Of a DNA stretch of 7,851 nucleotides, positions 1 to 6,841 are shown one piece after another. How positions within the stretch are numbered: the stretch's first letter is position 1; each line of letters opens with the position of its first letter. Under the pieces are notes generated by a model. The model was not told the origin of the DNA. It saw only the letters and a list, made by a program, of their open reading frames with translations, and ran no database searches. This stretch comes from Treponema sp. (lineage in GTDB: Bacteria; Spirochaetota; Spirochaetia; Treponematales; Rectinemataceae), in the NCBI GenBank assembly GCA_012516755.1, contig JAAYWE010000259.1:1-7851 (forward strand), in the 5' to 3' direction. Made by a program: the position numbers and the translations under genes.

Positions 1-1452
1 GAGCTCGGCAAGGAAATTGTCAAGAACAGGGAATATTTGGAGATAAAGCCCATCGATCGCTCTGGTTCCAAAAGATTCGGCCTCCGAGGGGAGCGAGTGC
101 TGGATCGTGTACATCATGGAATAGAGCAGCACCTTCCGCCGCTTATGCGCGCTCATGTAGGCCCTTACGCGGAGGATCGCGAGCAAGCAGTTGCCCTATT
201 TCTCGACTGGACAAAACAACTGGCCAAAACAAGGATGCTCGATATTCTCTCTATTGGAAGTTCTCAGCTAACTCAGAGCCATTTTGGCGAAGATTGGACA
301 GGCCTTTCCAATGGTGGGGGCGTCCCCATCAACAATCCAGCAGAATATCGAGAAGTATGGGAAGCTGCGCGTCCCATGCTAGTTCGAACCTATGCAGGCA
401 CAAAACATGTGCCTGAAATGGCAAAAATGCATGAAGAAGCACTTGATATCTGCTGGCATGCCCTTTCTTTCTGGTGGTTTTCGCTGCTCGATGGTCGTGG
501 GGAGAACACCGTCTTGCAGAATCTCGAAGAGCATTTCGAGGCATTGCGCTATATCGCGTCCACCGATAAAGCCATGGAACCAAATGTGCCGCATCAGTTT
601 GCTTTTCGTGGATGCGATGATGTGGGTTATATCGTTTCTGGTTATGTTGCGGCTAAGGCAGCGAAGGCTCAGGGGATTCGCACTTTGATCCTTCAAATCA
701 TGCTCAATACTCCAAAGTATACCTGGGGAATCCAGGATATTGCCAAGGCGCGTGCCTTAAGGACCCTTATAGGGGAGCTAGAAGGACCTGATTTTGCAGT
801 AATTCTGCAGCCCAGGGGTGGTCTGGACTACTTTTCGTCCGATTTGGAGAAAGCCAGGGCTCAGCTCGCTGCGGTGACTATGCTTATGGATGACATCGAG
901 CCAGATAATCCTGCAAGCCCTCAGATAATTCATGTGGTGAGCTATTCTGAAGGCGTAAGGCTTGCCGATCCTGAAGTGGTGGAAGAATCGGTGCAGATAA
1001 CCAGGCATGCGCTCAAGGAGTATCGCCGCCTAAAAAAGAAAGGTGATATGCCAGAATATGGCAAGTCTGCAATGGTCGAGGCTCGAACGCGGAGCTTATT
1101 GAAAGAGGCCAAGAGTATGATCAAATTCATTGAAGCTACCATTCCAAACACATATAGTCCGCGCGGTTTTTATTCGATGCTAAGATCGGGCGTTTTTCCT
1201 CTACCCTGGCTTATTGCCTGCAAAGATGAATTCGAAGCGGCTGTAAATCAGCCCGTGCAGTTTTTGCATGGTGGCGTTCATGTAGTGGATAGAGAAGGCA
1301 AGCCTCTCTCAGTGAGTCAGCGACTCTTTGGGATAGCAAGAAATCTCGAAGATATTGGCTTTGCGCCTTCTATTGCACATAGTGCTGACTCAAGCTGGTT
1401 GGCTAGTGGGAGTGGAGGTGGGCAAAAGGAGCAATATGGTGAAAAACACTGA
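1..1452 (+). CDS. Methylaspartate (glutamate) mutase epsilon-subunit-like protein, 5' partial
   Basis: The reading frame is open from base 1, so the true start lies upstream; 483 residues are visible and end at TGA 1450-1452. The sequence resembles the TIM-barrel catalytic subunit (GlmE/MutE) of B12-dependent glutamate mutase. A stretch reading IQDIAKARALRTL (visible residues 244-256) parallels the IQDVAALRALREL-type segment of GlmE, and SYSEGVRLADPEV (314-326) sits where GlmE has its KTPxEAxGIPT motif. Other striking blocks are GSSQLTQSHFG (86-96), NGGGVPINNP (104-113), RPMLVRTYAGT (124-134) and LQPRGGLDYFSSD (269-281). The arginine-rich RHGTPDAR block of true glutamate mutases is not evident, so the substrate is probably different. 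No B12-binding DxHxxG motif is visible; as in GlmE, a separate small cobalamin subunit would be needed. The last 17 bases overlap the opine-type dehydrogenase gene. The family call is from memory of motifs and is moderate; exact chemistry is unknown. Confidence 0.55.
   Translation, partial: ELGKEIVKNREYLEIKPIDRSGSKRFGLRGERVLDRVHHGIEQHLPPLMRAHVGPYAEDREQAVALFLDWTKQLAKTRMLDILSIGSSQLTQSHFGEDWTGLSNGGGVPINNPAEYREVWEAARPMLVRTYAGTKHVPEMAKMHEEALDICWHALSFWWFSLLDGRGENTVLQNLEEHFEALRYIASTDKAMEPNVPHQFAFRGCDDVGYIVSGYVAAKAAKAQGIRTLILQIMLNTPKYTWGIQDIAKARALRTLIGELEGPDFAVILQPRGGLDYFSSDLEKARAQLAAVTMLMDDIEPDNPASPQIIHVVSYSEGVRLADPEVVEESVQITRHALKEYRRLKKKGDMPEYGKSAMVEARTRSLLKEAKSMIKFIEATIPNTYSPRGFYSMLRSGVFPLPWLIACKDEFEAAVNQPVQFLHGGVHVVDREGKPLSVSQRLFGIARNLEDIGFAPSIAHSADSSWLASGSGGGQKEQYGEKH
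1426..1431 (+). promoter_or_regulatory. Ribosome binding site fixing the start of the opine-type dehydrogenase
   Basis: AAGGAG lies four bases before ATG 1436-1438, inside the end of the upstream gene. It supports this start over the in-frame ATG at 1355, which would overlap the preceding gene by about 100 bases and add 27 residues unlike the family's usual N-terminus. The position within the upstream coding region suggests translational coupling. Confidence 0.75.
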
Positions 1453-2581
1453 TTGGGAAGGCATTGTAACACACCTCGATCATATAGCCGCCAAAGGCAA
1501 GAAGATGGTCTGGTGTGTAGTGGGAGCAGGGAATGGCGGTATTGCAATGGCAGGCCATCTCGGCATCATGGGTTTTCCTGTTCAAATGTATAATCGCACA
1601 GACGAGCATCTCAATGCGATTCGCTGGTATGGAGGCATAGATATCGAGGGAATGGTGACTGGCTTCGGGCCTGTGCGTCTGGCAAGCGCTAATATGGGAG
1701 ATGCACTTGAAGGTTCGGATGTCATAATGATAGTGACTCCTTCGACTGCTCACTATAATCTAGCCACCTTGATGGCACCTTTTCTGAAAGACGGACAGAT
1801 TGTAGTTCTAAATCCGGGAAGGACCGGAGGGGTACTGGAATTCAGGGCAGAGCTAGAGCGCCAGAAATGTGAGGCTAGTGTAGTCCTGGTCGAAGCTCAG
1901 ACATTCGTCTATGCCTCGCGGATGATCACTCGAAATAGAGCCCATATTTTTAGCATCAAGAATGGAGTTCCAGTCAGCGCTCTGCCTTCGTTTCTTACCC
2001 CCGCCGTGCTAAAAGTGATCGATGTGGCCTTTCCACAGTTCATTGCAGGGAGCAATGTTCTGGCAACAAGCATAGAGAATATAGGAGCCGTGTTTCATCC
2101 AGCGCTTACGCTTCTAAATGCTGGATGGATCGAATCCACAGGTGGAGATTTCGAATATTATCTTCAAGGTATTTCTCCATCAGTGGCAATGGTGCTTCAA
2201 GCAATCGACGATGAAAGACTTGCGCTTGCACGGGCTCTGGGGATAAGGACGGTCTCTGCTAGAGAGTGGCTGTATCTAACCTACGATTCAGTGGGAGATG
2301 ATCTGTATACCGCGATTCGTTCTACCCTGGCTTATGCAGGGATAAAAGCGCCGCGTTCTATCGAACACCGCTATATATGGGAAGATGTGCCCATGAGCCT
2401 TGTACCTATGGCCAGTATGGCCGCAATGTATGGTATCGAGACTCCGGCGATAAACCTTATCATAGATCTTGCTAATCTGATGCTCAGCCAGGACTATAGA
2501 GCCAATGGGCGCACGGTACATTCTCTAGGTATCGAAGGCATGTCGGTAGAAGAACTCCACCGTCTTGTCACCGAGGGCTGA
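1436..2581 (+). CDS. NAD(P)-dependent octopine/nopaline (opine) dehydrogenase family protein
   Basis: The product is a 381-residue protein, a usual length for opine dehydrogenases, which interconvert an amino acid plus a 2-oxo acid and a secondary-amine dicarboxylate using NAD(P)H. A Rossmann fold begins near residue 25 with VVGAGNGG (28-35), the dinucleotide-binding glycine motif, and continues through SDVIMIVTPS (94-103) and LNPGRTGG (125-132). The C-terminal octopine-dehydrogenase domain carries ENIGAVFHPALTLLNAG (214-230) and RYIWEDVPMSLVP (312-324). His221 and Asp317 match in spacing the catalytic His-Asp pair known in N-(1-D-carboxylethyl)-L-norvaline dehydrogenase. About 24 residues precede the nucleotide fold, slightly longer than typical. 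It overlaps the mutase-like gene by 17 bases, so the two products probably act in one pathway. The amino and keto substrates cannot be read from sequence. Family confidence is high and specific reaction unknown. Confidence 0.9.
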   Translation: MVKNTDWEGIVTHLDHIAAKGKKMVWCVVGAGNGGIAMAGHLGIMGFPVQMYNRTDEHLNAIRWYGGIDIEGMVTGFGPVRLASANMGDALEGSDVIMIVTPSTAHYNLATLMAPFLKDGQIVVLNPGRTGGVLEFRAELERQKCEASVVLVEAQTFVYASRMITRNRAHIFSIKNGVPVSALPSFLTPAVLKVIDVAFPQFIAGSNVLATSIENIGAVFHPALTLLNAGWIESTGGDFEYYLQGISPSVAMVLQAIDDERLALARALGIRTVSAREWLYLTYDSVGDDLYTAIRSTLAYAGIKAPRSIEHRYIWEDVPMSLVPMASMAAMYGIETPAINLIIDLANLMLSQDYRANGRTVHSLGIEGMSVEELHRLVTEG

Positions 2582-2608
2582 GCGGGGCTCTTAAGGGAGG
2601 TAAATATA

Positions 2609-3292
2609 ATGAATGAAACTCTAATTGCAATAACACAATGGATCGACAATTTGCCATCAGGGATTGGGGCTATCCTTATTCTGTTAGTTGGGTGGGCAAT
2701 TGCGAAGCTTCTGAAGCTCCTGGTGCCAATTATATTAGCCTGGCTTAAATTCGATGTTCTTGCGGAGAAGATCGGTATCAAGGAATTTTTGCGCAAAGGA
2801 AATATTCGATATTCGGCTTCTAAGCTCATTGGCGTCTTTCTGTATTGGGTTGTAATGCTTTTTGCATTGGCAGAAGCTGCGTCAGTGCTTGACAAAAGGG
2901 CTGCGGAGACAATTTCCTCCTGGCTCTACGGTGCGATTCCTTCAATTCTGGCCACCATAATCACTGCGACAATCGGCATCTTTATCGTAAATTTTCTTTC
3001 GAACTTCGTAATGACAATAATGAGCAATGCGGGTCTGAGTTCCGCGGCCTTGGTTAAGAGCCTCATAAGAGTGGTGGGCTATATCATTGTTATAATCATG
3101 GTAGTTGAACAACTTGGATTCGAGTCGATCATGAATGTCCTTCTTCTATTGCTAATTGGTTCCGCAGCGCTTGGAGTCGCGATAGCGATTGGACTTGGTT
3201 GCAAAGATATTGCCAGGCAATATGTGGATAGCTTTCTCAGGTCTCTTCGGGAGCGTGAGCGGGCTTCGCATGGAAGCGATCTTGAGGGATAG
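2609..3292 (+). CDS. Small polytopic membrane protein with MscS-like pore helix (conserved TM-helix family)
   Basis: This 227-residue protein starts at ATG 2609 behind a very strong AAGGGAGG (2593-2600, spacing 8). About five hydrophobic segments are visible, near residues 17-43, 72-92, 108-132, 152-170 and 175-197. The last one, followed by GLGCKDIARQYVDSFL (195-210), resembles the pore-lining TM3 of MscS channels, with alternating small Ala/Gly residues (GSAALGVAIAIGLG). The protein ends about 17 residues later in a charged tail (RERERASHGSDLEG), so the cytosolic beta and alpha/beta domains of MscS are missing. That layout fits the conserved-TM-helix (PF05552-like, CmpX-type) membrane proteins. 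A role in osmotic or membrane-stress response is inferred from the family only. It lies 27 bases after the opine-type dehydrogenase and is probably co-transcribed, though function need not be linked. It could also be a scaffold rather than a channel. Confidence 0.75.
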   Translation: MNETLIAITQWIDNLPSGIGAILILLVGWAIAKLLKLLVPIILAWLKFDVLAEKIGIKEFLRKGNIRYSASKLIGVFLYWVVMLFALAEAASVLDKRAAETISSWLYGAIPSILATIITATIGIFIVNFLSNFVMTIMSNAGLSSAALVKSLIRVVGYIIVIIMVVEQLGFESIMNVLLLLLIGSAALGVAIAIGLGCKDIARQYVDSFLRSLRERERASHGSDLEG

Positions 3293-3311
3293 CCGGCTGT
3301 AGATTCTTTCT

Positions 3312-4241
3312 TTATGATGAAAATTCCTGCTCGAGAGCTGTTCTCATGTTTTTTATGATGTCATGAACTGCGAGGTGGATGCCCTTCTTGTCTGCTCTGC
3401 AAAGATTTTTGGTTTCTATGGGCTCACCGAATTCTACGACCACGTGGCGATACGGATTGATATGAAAACTGCCTGGTCTCATGACTTTTTCGGTTCCATA
3501 TATACATATAGGCACAATGGGCACAGCACAGCGAACCGCCGCAAATAATCCACCCCGGTTGAATTCATCTATTCCATTGCCCTGGTGCATATGTCCTTCA
3601 GGGAATAATATAAGGCTTCGGCCTTTCTTTAATCGCTTTTCCATGGCTTTCAGGGCACGCACTTCTGATTGCGGAAGGCCTTGATTGACAAAGACAGAGC
3701 CGCTTGCGCGCATCCAATAAGATAGAGCAGGTATTCTTCCAAATAAGTCATTAGCCACAAAGGCGGCAGGTTGGGGGATCGATGCGAAGAGCACGGGTAT
3801 GTCGGCAGGTGATCGGTGATTAGAAGCAAAAAGATAAGTCCTGTCTGGAAGGATTTTGTCCGCGCCCCTTACCTCGATTTCCATTTTTGTGATCTTTATT
3901 AAGCTGCGCGACCATAAAAAGATGGTCTCAAACACATACTGGTCGAGTTCTTCTTGGGTTTTGATTACAAAAGTGCGCGGAATTCGACGCATGGTTTTTG
4001 CTGTTCGCATGAGAATGCGGGGCAGCATAAATCTGAAATCTTCTTTGATAGCAGCGCGCAGAATGGCAAAAAACGGCTTCTTGCTCTGGGTAACAATTTC
4101 CGCATATCGGTTTCCATCTATTTCTTTTTCGATATCAAAATTGTCGGTTGTAGTAGTCGTGGAGGGATTAGGCATAGGTATTTCAGAATTGTAAATTGAA
4201 TACCTTTTATCTTTGATATCTATGTTCTGCTGGTCTGCCAT
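3312..4241 (-). CDS. PlsC-type lysophospholipid acyltransferase (1-acyl-sn-glycerol-3-phosphate acyltransferase family)
   Basis: From ATG 4239-4241 the product is 309 residues; an in-frame TTG at 4251-4253 would add four. The acyltransferase core carries NHRSPAD (141-147), the catalytic HX4D motif, then FVNQG (185-189), FPEGHMHQG (213-221) and VPIVPICI (240-247), which match blocks I to IV of the glycerolipid acyltransferases. Such enzymes transfer an acyl group to lysophosphatidic acid or a related lysolipid at the membrane. The roughly 105 residues before the core form a longer N-terminus than in E. coli PlsC, with a short threonine run (STTTTTD) and no obvious signal peptide. ATG is preferred because AGGGG is only two bases from TTG, too close to serve it, although it is 14 bases from ATG, which is long. 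The gene is convergent with the membrane-protein gene across 19 bases. The acceptor lipid is unproven. Confidence 0.87.
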   Translation of the reverse strand: MADQQNIDIKDKRYSIYNSEIPMPNPSTTTTTDNFDIEKEIDGNRYAEIVTQSKKPFFAILRAAIKEDFRFMLPRILMRTAKTMRRIPRTFVIKTQEELDQYVFETIFLWSRSLIKITKMEIEVRGADKILPDRTYLFASNHRSPADIPVLFASIPQPAAFVANDLFGRIPALSYWMRASGSVFVNQGLPQSEVRALKAMEKRLKKGRSLILFPEGHMHQGNGIDEFNRGGLFAAVRCAVPIVPICIYGTEKVMRPGSFHINPYRHVVVEFGEPIETKNLCRADKKGIHLAVHDIIKNMRTALEQEFSS

Positions 4242-4266
4242 GCGTTCGCTCAATGCCCCTAATAAT

Positions 4267-4296
4267 AGTATCTATATTTTTGACACGATTAGTCAA
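4267..4296 (-). promoter_or_regulatory. Candidate sigma70-type promoter of the acyltransferase gene
   Basis: Read on the minus strand, TTGACT (4291-4296) matches five of six bases of the -35 consensus, and GATACT (4267-4272) matches four of six of the -10 consensus, separated by 18 bases. Transcription would begin near 4260, leaving about 20 bases before ATG 4239-4241, which argues against the TTG start at 4253. The call rests on pattern only. Confidence 0.4.
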
Positions 4297-4308
4297 GAAT
4301 CAAAATAT
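4274..4308. repeat. Nested AT-rich dyad overlapping the acyltransferase promoter
   Basis: A perfect TTGAC-N7-GTCAA inverted repeat (4280-4296) lies inside a wider imperfect dyad, ATATTTTTGA (4274-4283) against TCAAAATAT (4300-4308). It covers the -35 box and spacer of the candidate promoter, so a repressor binding here could block transcription. The five-base inner stem has no T-run after it and is a poor terminator. Confidence 0.35.
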
Positions 4309-4350
4309 CTGTATAGGCTTTGCGATTTACGGCTATCAATTTCTTGAAGA

Positions 4351-5607
4351 TCACATTCTCTTTGCTAAGACTCTCTTCTCATAATCCTTTACGTCTTCGA
4401 GCCAACCAAGGCCATAAGGGACATTTTGTGTCTCGCAATAATGGTGCCATATGGCGCCAAAAGGTAGAGAGCCGGATTCTTCGATATATGACAGCCTTGT
4501 TCCGAAATCAGCTTGTTCTTCTGCGGCCCGCATAGGTTCTAAGGGCTCGAGAAAAGCATAGAGAAGCGCTCTTTGGGTGCTGCGTGCACCATTGATCCAT
4601 GCTGAAATACGATTTACGCTCGAATCGAAGTAATCGAGAGCAAGATGGACTCTATCCCAGACATGCATTCTGACAATCTCTCTGCAGACATCTGTTAGCG
4701 AATCATTCCAGATGACTATGTGATCTGAGTCCCAGCGCAATCCTCTGCTCAAGTGGAGGATCAGATATGGTACATAGAGAAGAGTCGAAGAAATTTTGTC
4801 CGCTACGTTTTCGGTGGGGTGGAAGTGGCCCATATCGTAGCATAGACCAATGGCTTTCTGAGATGCATAACCTAGATAGAACTCGTGAGAACCTGCCACA
4901 TAGGCTTCTGATCCTATACCGAAGAGCTTGGATTCGACGCTGTCTAGCACTCGGTCGTTTGGCAGTTTTTCGGAATATATGGCATCAAGAGATTCTTTGA
5001 GTCTTAAACGCGGACCAAGGCGGTCGGCCGGCATATCTTTGTAACCATCAGGTACCCAGAGATTGTTGACGACATGATCCTTGAGCGCATCGGCGATCGA
5101 CTGGGCTATGCGTCTACTCGCCTTGCCATGCCGAATCCAGAAATCTCGAATATTATTATCGGCATGAGCTAGAGTCCAGCCGCTTTCTGCTAGAGGATGA
5201 GAAAAGAATGTCGGATTGAAGTCAAGGCCTATATGCTGTTGTTTGGCCCATTCTATCCAACCTTCATAGTAGCTAGGTTCAAGATCGCAACGATCTACTT
5301 TAGCGCCGCCTGTCTCCGCATACATAGCGTGTAGGTTAAAGCGTTTCTTGCCGGGGATCAGGCTGAAGGCGAAGGCGGCGTCTGAGCGCAGCTCTTCGGC
5401 ATTGCGCGCCCGCCCAGGATAGCTTCCTGTGGAGAGTATGCCGCCAGAGAGTGAAGTTGCACCGTCGAAGCCTATTACATCATCTCCCTGCCAGCAATGG
5501 ATGGAAAGTGGTATAGAGGCGAGGGTCTCTATGGCCTGATCGGTATCGATGGCAAGTTCAGCATAAATCTCTCGCGCTGCTTTGTATTCTTGCTCTGTTC
5601 TAGGCAT
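4351..5607 (-). CDS. rhaA: L-rhamnose isomerase
   Basis: The 418-residue product aligns over its whole length with E. coli RhaA (419 residues), sharing SIHCWQGDDV (35-44), GLDFNPTFFSHPLA (127-140), KASRR (162-166), VESKLFGIG (224-232), GHFHPTE (260-266), RWDSDH (291-296) and LDYFDSSVNRI (324-334). The metal ligands of the E. coli enzyme are all present with a uniform offset of nine: Glu225, Asp258, His285 and Asp325 for the structural site, and His261, Asp293 and Asp295 for the catalytic site. It is a cytoplasmic metal-dependent ketol isomerase that converts L-rhamnose to L-rhamnulose. AAGGAG (5614-5619) sits six bases before ATG 5605-5607. The gene follows the aldolase by 28 bases and is the last clear member of the rhamnose operon. 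No truncation or missing active-site residue is seen. Confidence 0.98.
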   Translation of the reverse strand: MPRTEQEYKAAREIYAELAIDTDQAIETLASIPLSIHCWQGDDVIGFDGATSLSGGILSTGSYPGRARNAEELRSDAAFAFSLIPGKKRFNLHAMYAETGGAKVDRCDLEPSYYEGWIEWAKQQHIGLDFNPTFFSHPLAESGWTLAHADNNIRDFWIRHGKASRRIAQSIADALKDHVVNNLWVPDGYKDMPADRLGPRLRLKESLDAIYSEKLPNDRVLDSVESKLFGIGSEAYVAGSHEFYLGYASQKAIGLCYDMGHFHPTENVADKISSTLLYVPYLILHLSRGLRWDSDHIVIWNDSLTDVCREIVRMHVWDRVHLALDYFDSSVNRISAWINGARSTQRALLYAFLEPLEPMRAAEEQADFGTRLSYIEESGSLPFGAIWHHYCETQNVPYGLGWLEDVKDYEKRVLAKRM

Positions 5608-5635
5608 TGGGTTCTCCTTCCTTCATAGCCAGAGA

Positions 5636-6823
5636 TCATTTCTTTAGTATAGGGGCACTTTCCGAAGAAGGAGAGGTCAGCACATTGGCAGCTACTCCTG
5701 ACCGGAATTTTTCTACTTCCCAACCTCGAATAAAATCTGCATCTTCTGATTCCATCGGATGAACGCCTCCAAATGACTGAGCGTACCAGGCGATTTTTGC
5801 CGCATCCTGGAAGAGCAGGCAGGCCCGCTCGGCTGCATTGTCGTCTTTTCCTAGGCCGAATATGCCGGTTCTTTGGATGGCGAGGATTTTTGGTAATTCG
5901 CCATGGTTGGCGATGTATTCGTGGATTGCCGATTTGATTTGTTTGAGATCGCTGGCTGCTGATTGGCTGAGAAAAAGAGGCCAGGCTCCGGCATAGACAA
6001 TGTGGTCGGGCGTGAATGGTTGGCTAAGTGGTTCAAAAGCTTCGGGTGAACCCAAAAAATACCCCAAAAGCGAATTTAACGTAAAGGAAAATCTTACGTT
6101 AAATTCCGAGGATATCGCTTCTATCATCACCCTTATATCCTCCGATAGAAGCTCATTCTTGACTTTGCTCGCCACAGAATGAGAATCATCATCCAAAGGC
6201 AACGGTCTCACCAATTTTTCTAGAGTATCAAAAATATGCCTATATAGATCATCTATTTCATCGGCATTATCCGCGGCGACGAATACTCCATGATTCCGCA
6301 AGAAAAGAATCTTAATTGGGCATCTGCCCATAGCTTTACGGGTTCTAAACAATGTGCGAACTCTATCTGCCAGGGTGTATCCGGGCGTTGTATAAGGTAG
6401 TACTTCGGCTTCTTCTCCAAATAGCTCAGGTACTCTCTTGAGAGCTTCGACCGAGCACATTAGACCATTTACCAGCGCCGGATGCAGATGCACAACTAAC
6501 CTAAATGGGAATAAGGCATGCAGCAGTGTTTCAACACTCGGCCGCATCGTCTGTCCCGGCAGTCTTGAGGCAAGAAGCCTTTCGAGCACGATTTCTTCAG
6601 GATCGGTAGCGTCGGAAGAAAGCGGAGCTTCGAAAATATCTATGAGCTTAGGAAGCGATAACAATACAAAGCCTCTCTCGTCGATTGTCCCCAATGAGAC
6701 TCCCGAAGCCTTTACCGCCATTACATTATCTTGCTTTATAGAGCTATTTCCTCCACCAGCCAACACATACCGGGAGTCCGCGCCGTAACGGCGAGATAGC
6801 CTTATAATAGAATCGAGATTCAT
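5636..6823 (-). CDS. Class II aldolase, RhaE-type (probable L-rhamnulose-1-phosphate aldolase), stand-alone
   Basis: The product is 395 residues from ATG 6821-6823. The N-terminal class II aldolase/adducin domain (about 1-205) has the phosphate-binding GGGNSS (23-28), ASG (39-41), a probable catalytic Glu98 in PSVETLLH, and zinc ligands HLH (112-114) and RNHG (176-179). A second domain (about 235-375) with FTPDHIVYAGAWPLF (270-284) and FIRGWEVEKFRSG (364-376) matches the rest of the aldolase half of RhaE/RhaEW proteins rather than the short, roughly 275-residue E. coli RhaD. The usual C-terminal short-chain dehydrogenase of RhaEW (lactaldehyde dehydrogenase) is absent; the protein ends in a Ser/Pro-rich tail. 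Lying between rhaM and rhaA, it very probably splits L-rhamnulose-1-phosphate to DHAP and L-lactaldehyde. The gap to rhaM is 18 bases. A perfect inverted repeat lies within the gene at residues 240-252. Confidence 0.87.
   Translation of the reverse strand: MNLDSIIRLSRRYGADSRYVLAGGGNSSIKQDNVMAVKASGVSLGTIDERGFVLLSLPKLIDIFEAPLSSDATDPEEIVLERLLASRLPGQTMRPSVETLLHALFPFRLVVHLHPALVNGLMCSVEALKRVPELFGEEAEVLPYTTPGYTLADRVRTLFRTRKAMGRCPIKILFLRNHGVFVAADNADEIDDLYRHIFDTLEKLVRPLPLDDDSHSVASKVKNELLSEDIRVMIEAISSEFNVRFSFTLNSLLGYFLGSPEAFEPLSQPFTPDHIVYAGAWPLFLSQSAASDLKQIKSAIHEYIANHGELPKILAIQRTGIFGLGKDDNAAERACLLFQDAAKIAWYAQSFGGVHPMESEDADFIRGWEVEKFRSGVAANVLTSPSSESAPILKK
6072..6106. repeat. Perfect 13-bp inverted repeat inside the aldolase gene
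   Basis: GAATTTAACGTAA (6072-6084) and TTACGTTAAATTC (6094-6106) are exact reverse complements separated by nine bases (AGGAAAATC). The repeat falls in the coding sequence between the two domains of the aldolase. No T-run follows on either strand, so it is not a typical terminator; its role is unknown. Confidence 0.8.
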
Positions 6824-6830
6824 GCACAAA

Positions 6831-6835
6831 CCCCC
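6831..6835 (-). promoter_or_regulatory. Ribosome binding site fixing the start of the aldolase gene
   Basis: On the minus strand GGGGG (6831-6835) precedes ATG 6821-6823 by seven bases, an ideal distance. The in-frame TTG two codons earlier (6827-6829) would have only one base between it and this purine run, so ATG is chosen. Confidence 0.65.
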
Positions 6836-6841
6836 ATGCGT

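Noticed and set aside
1..6. SacI site (GAGCTC) at the window start as a cloning junction
   Set aside because: A single six-base site at an edge is easily coincidental and no vector sequence is present.
37..39. TTG at 37 as the start of the mutase-like gene
   Set aside because: The frame is open back to base 1 with sensible coding (GKEIVKNREY), and no ribosome site precedes this TTG, so the gene is treated as cut by the window edge.
329..1151. Minus-strand and alternative-frame open frames over the mutase-like gene
   Set aside because: The translations are Cys/His/Ser-rich and without family features, with no ribosome sites, as expected of shadow frames.
1355..1435. Longer form of the opine-type dehydrogenase from ATG 1355
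   Set aside because: The extra 27 residues lie wholly over the end of the upstream gene, and ATG 1436 has its own AAGGAG.
3293..3311. Bidirectional terminator between the convergent genes
   Set aside because: The 19-base gap holds only the end of a short AGCCGGCT palindrome and no stem with a T-run.
4251..4253. TTG start of the acyltransferase
   Set aside because: The purine run AGGGG is only two bases away, and the candidate promoter would leave almost no leader; ATG 4239-4241 is preferred, though neither start has an ideal ribosome site.
6000..6788. Plus-strand open frames opposite the aldolase (6000-6182 and 6438-6788)
   Set aside because: Their products resemble nothing I recognise, and the minus strand is clearly coding with conserved aldolase motifs; they are antisense shadows.
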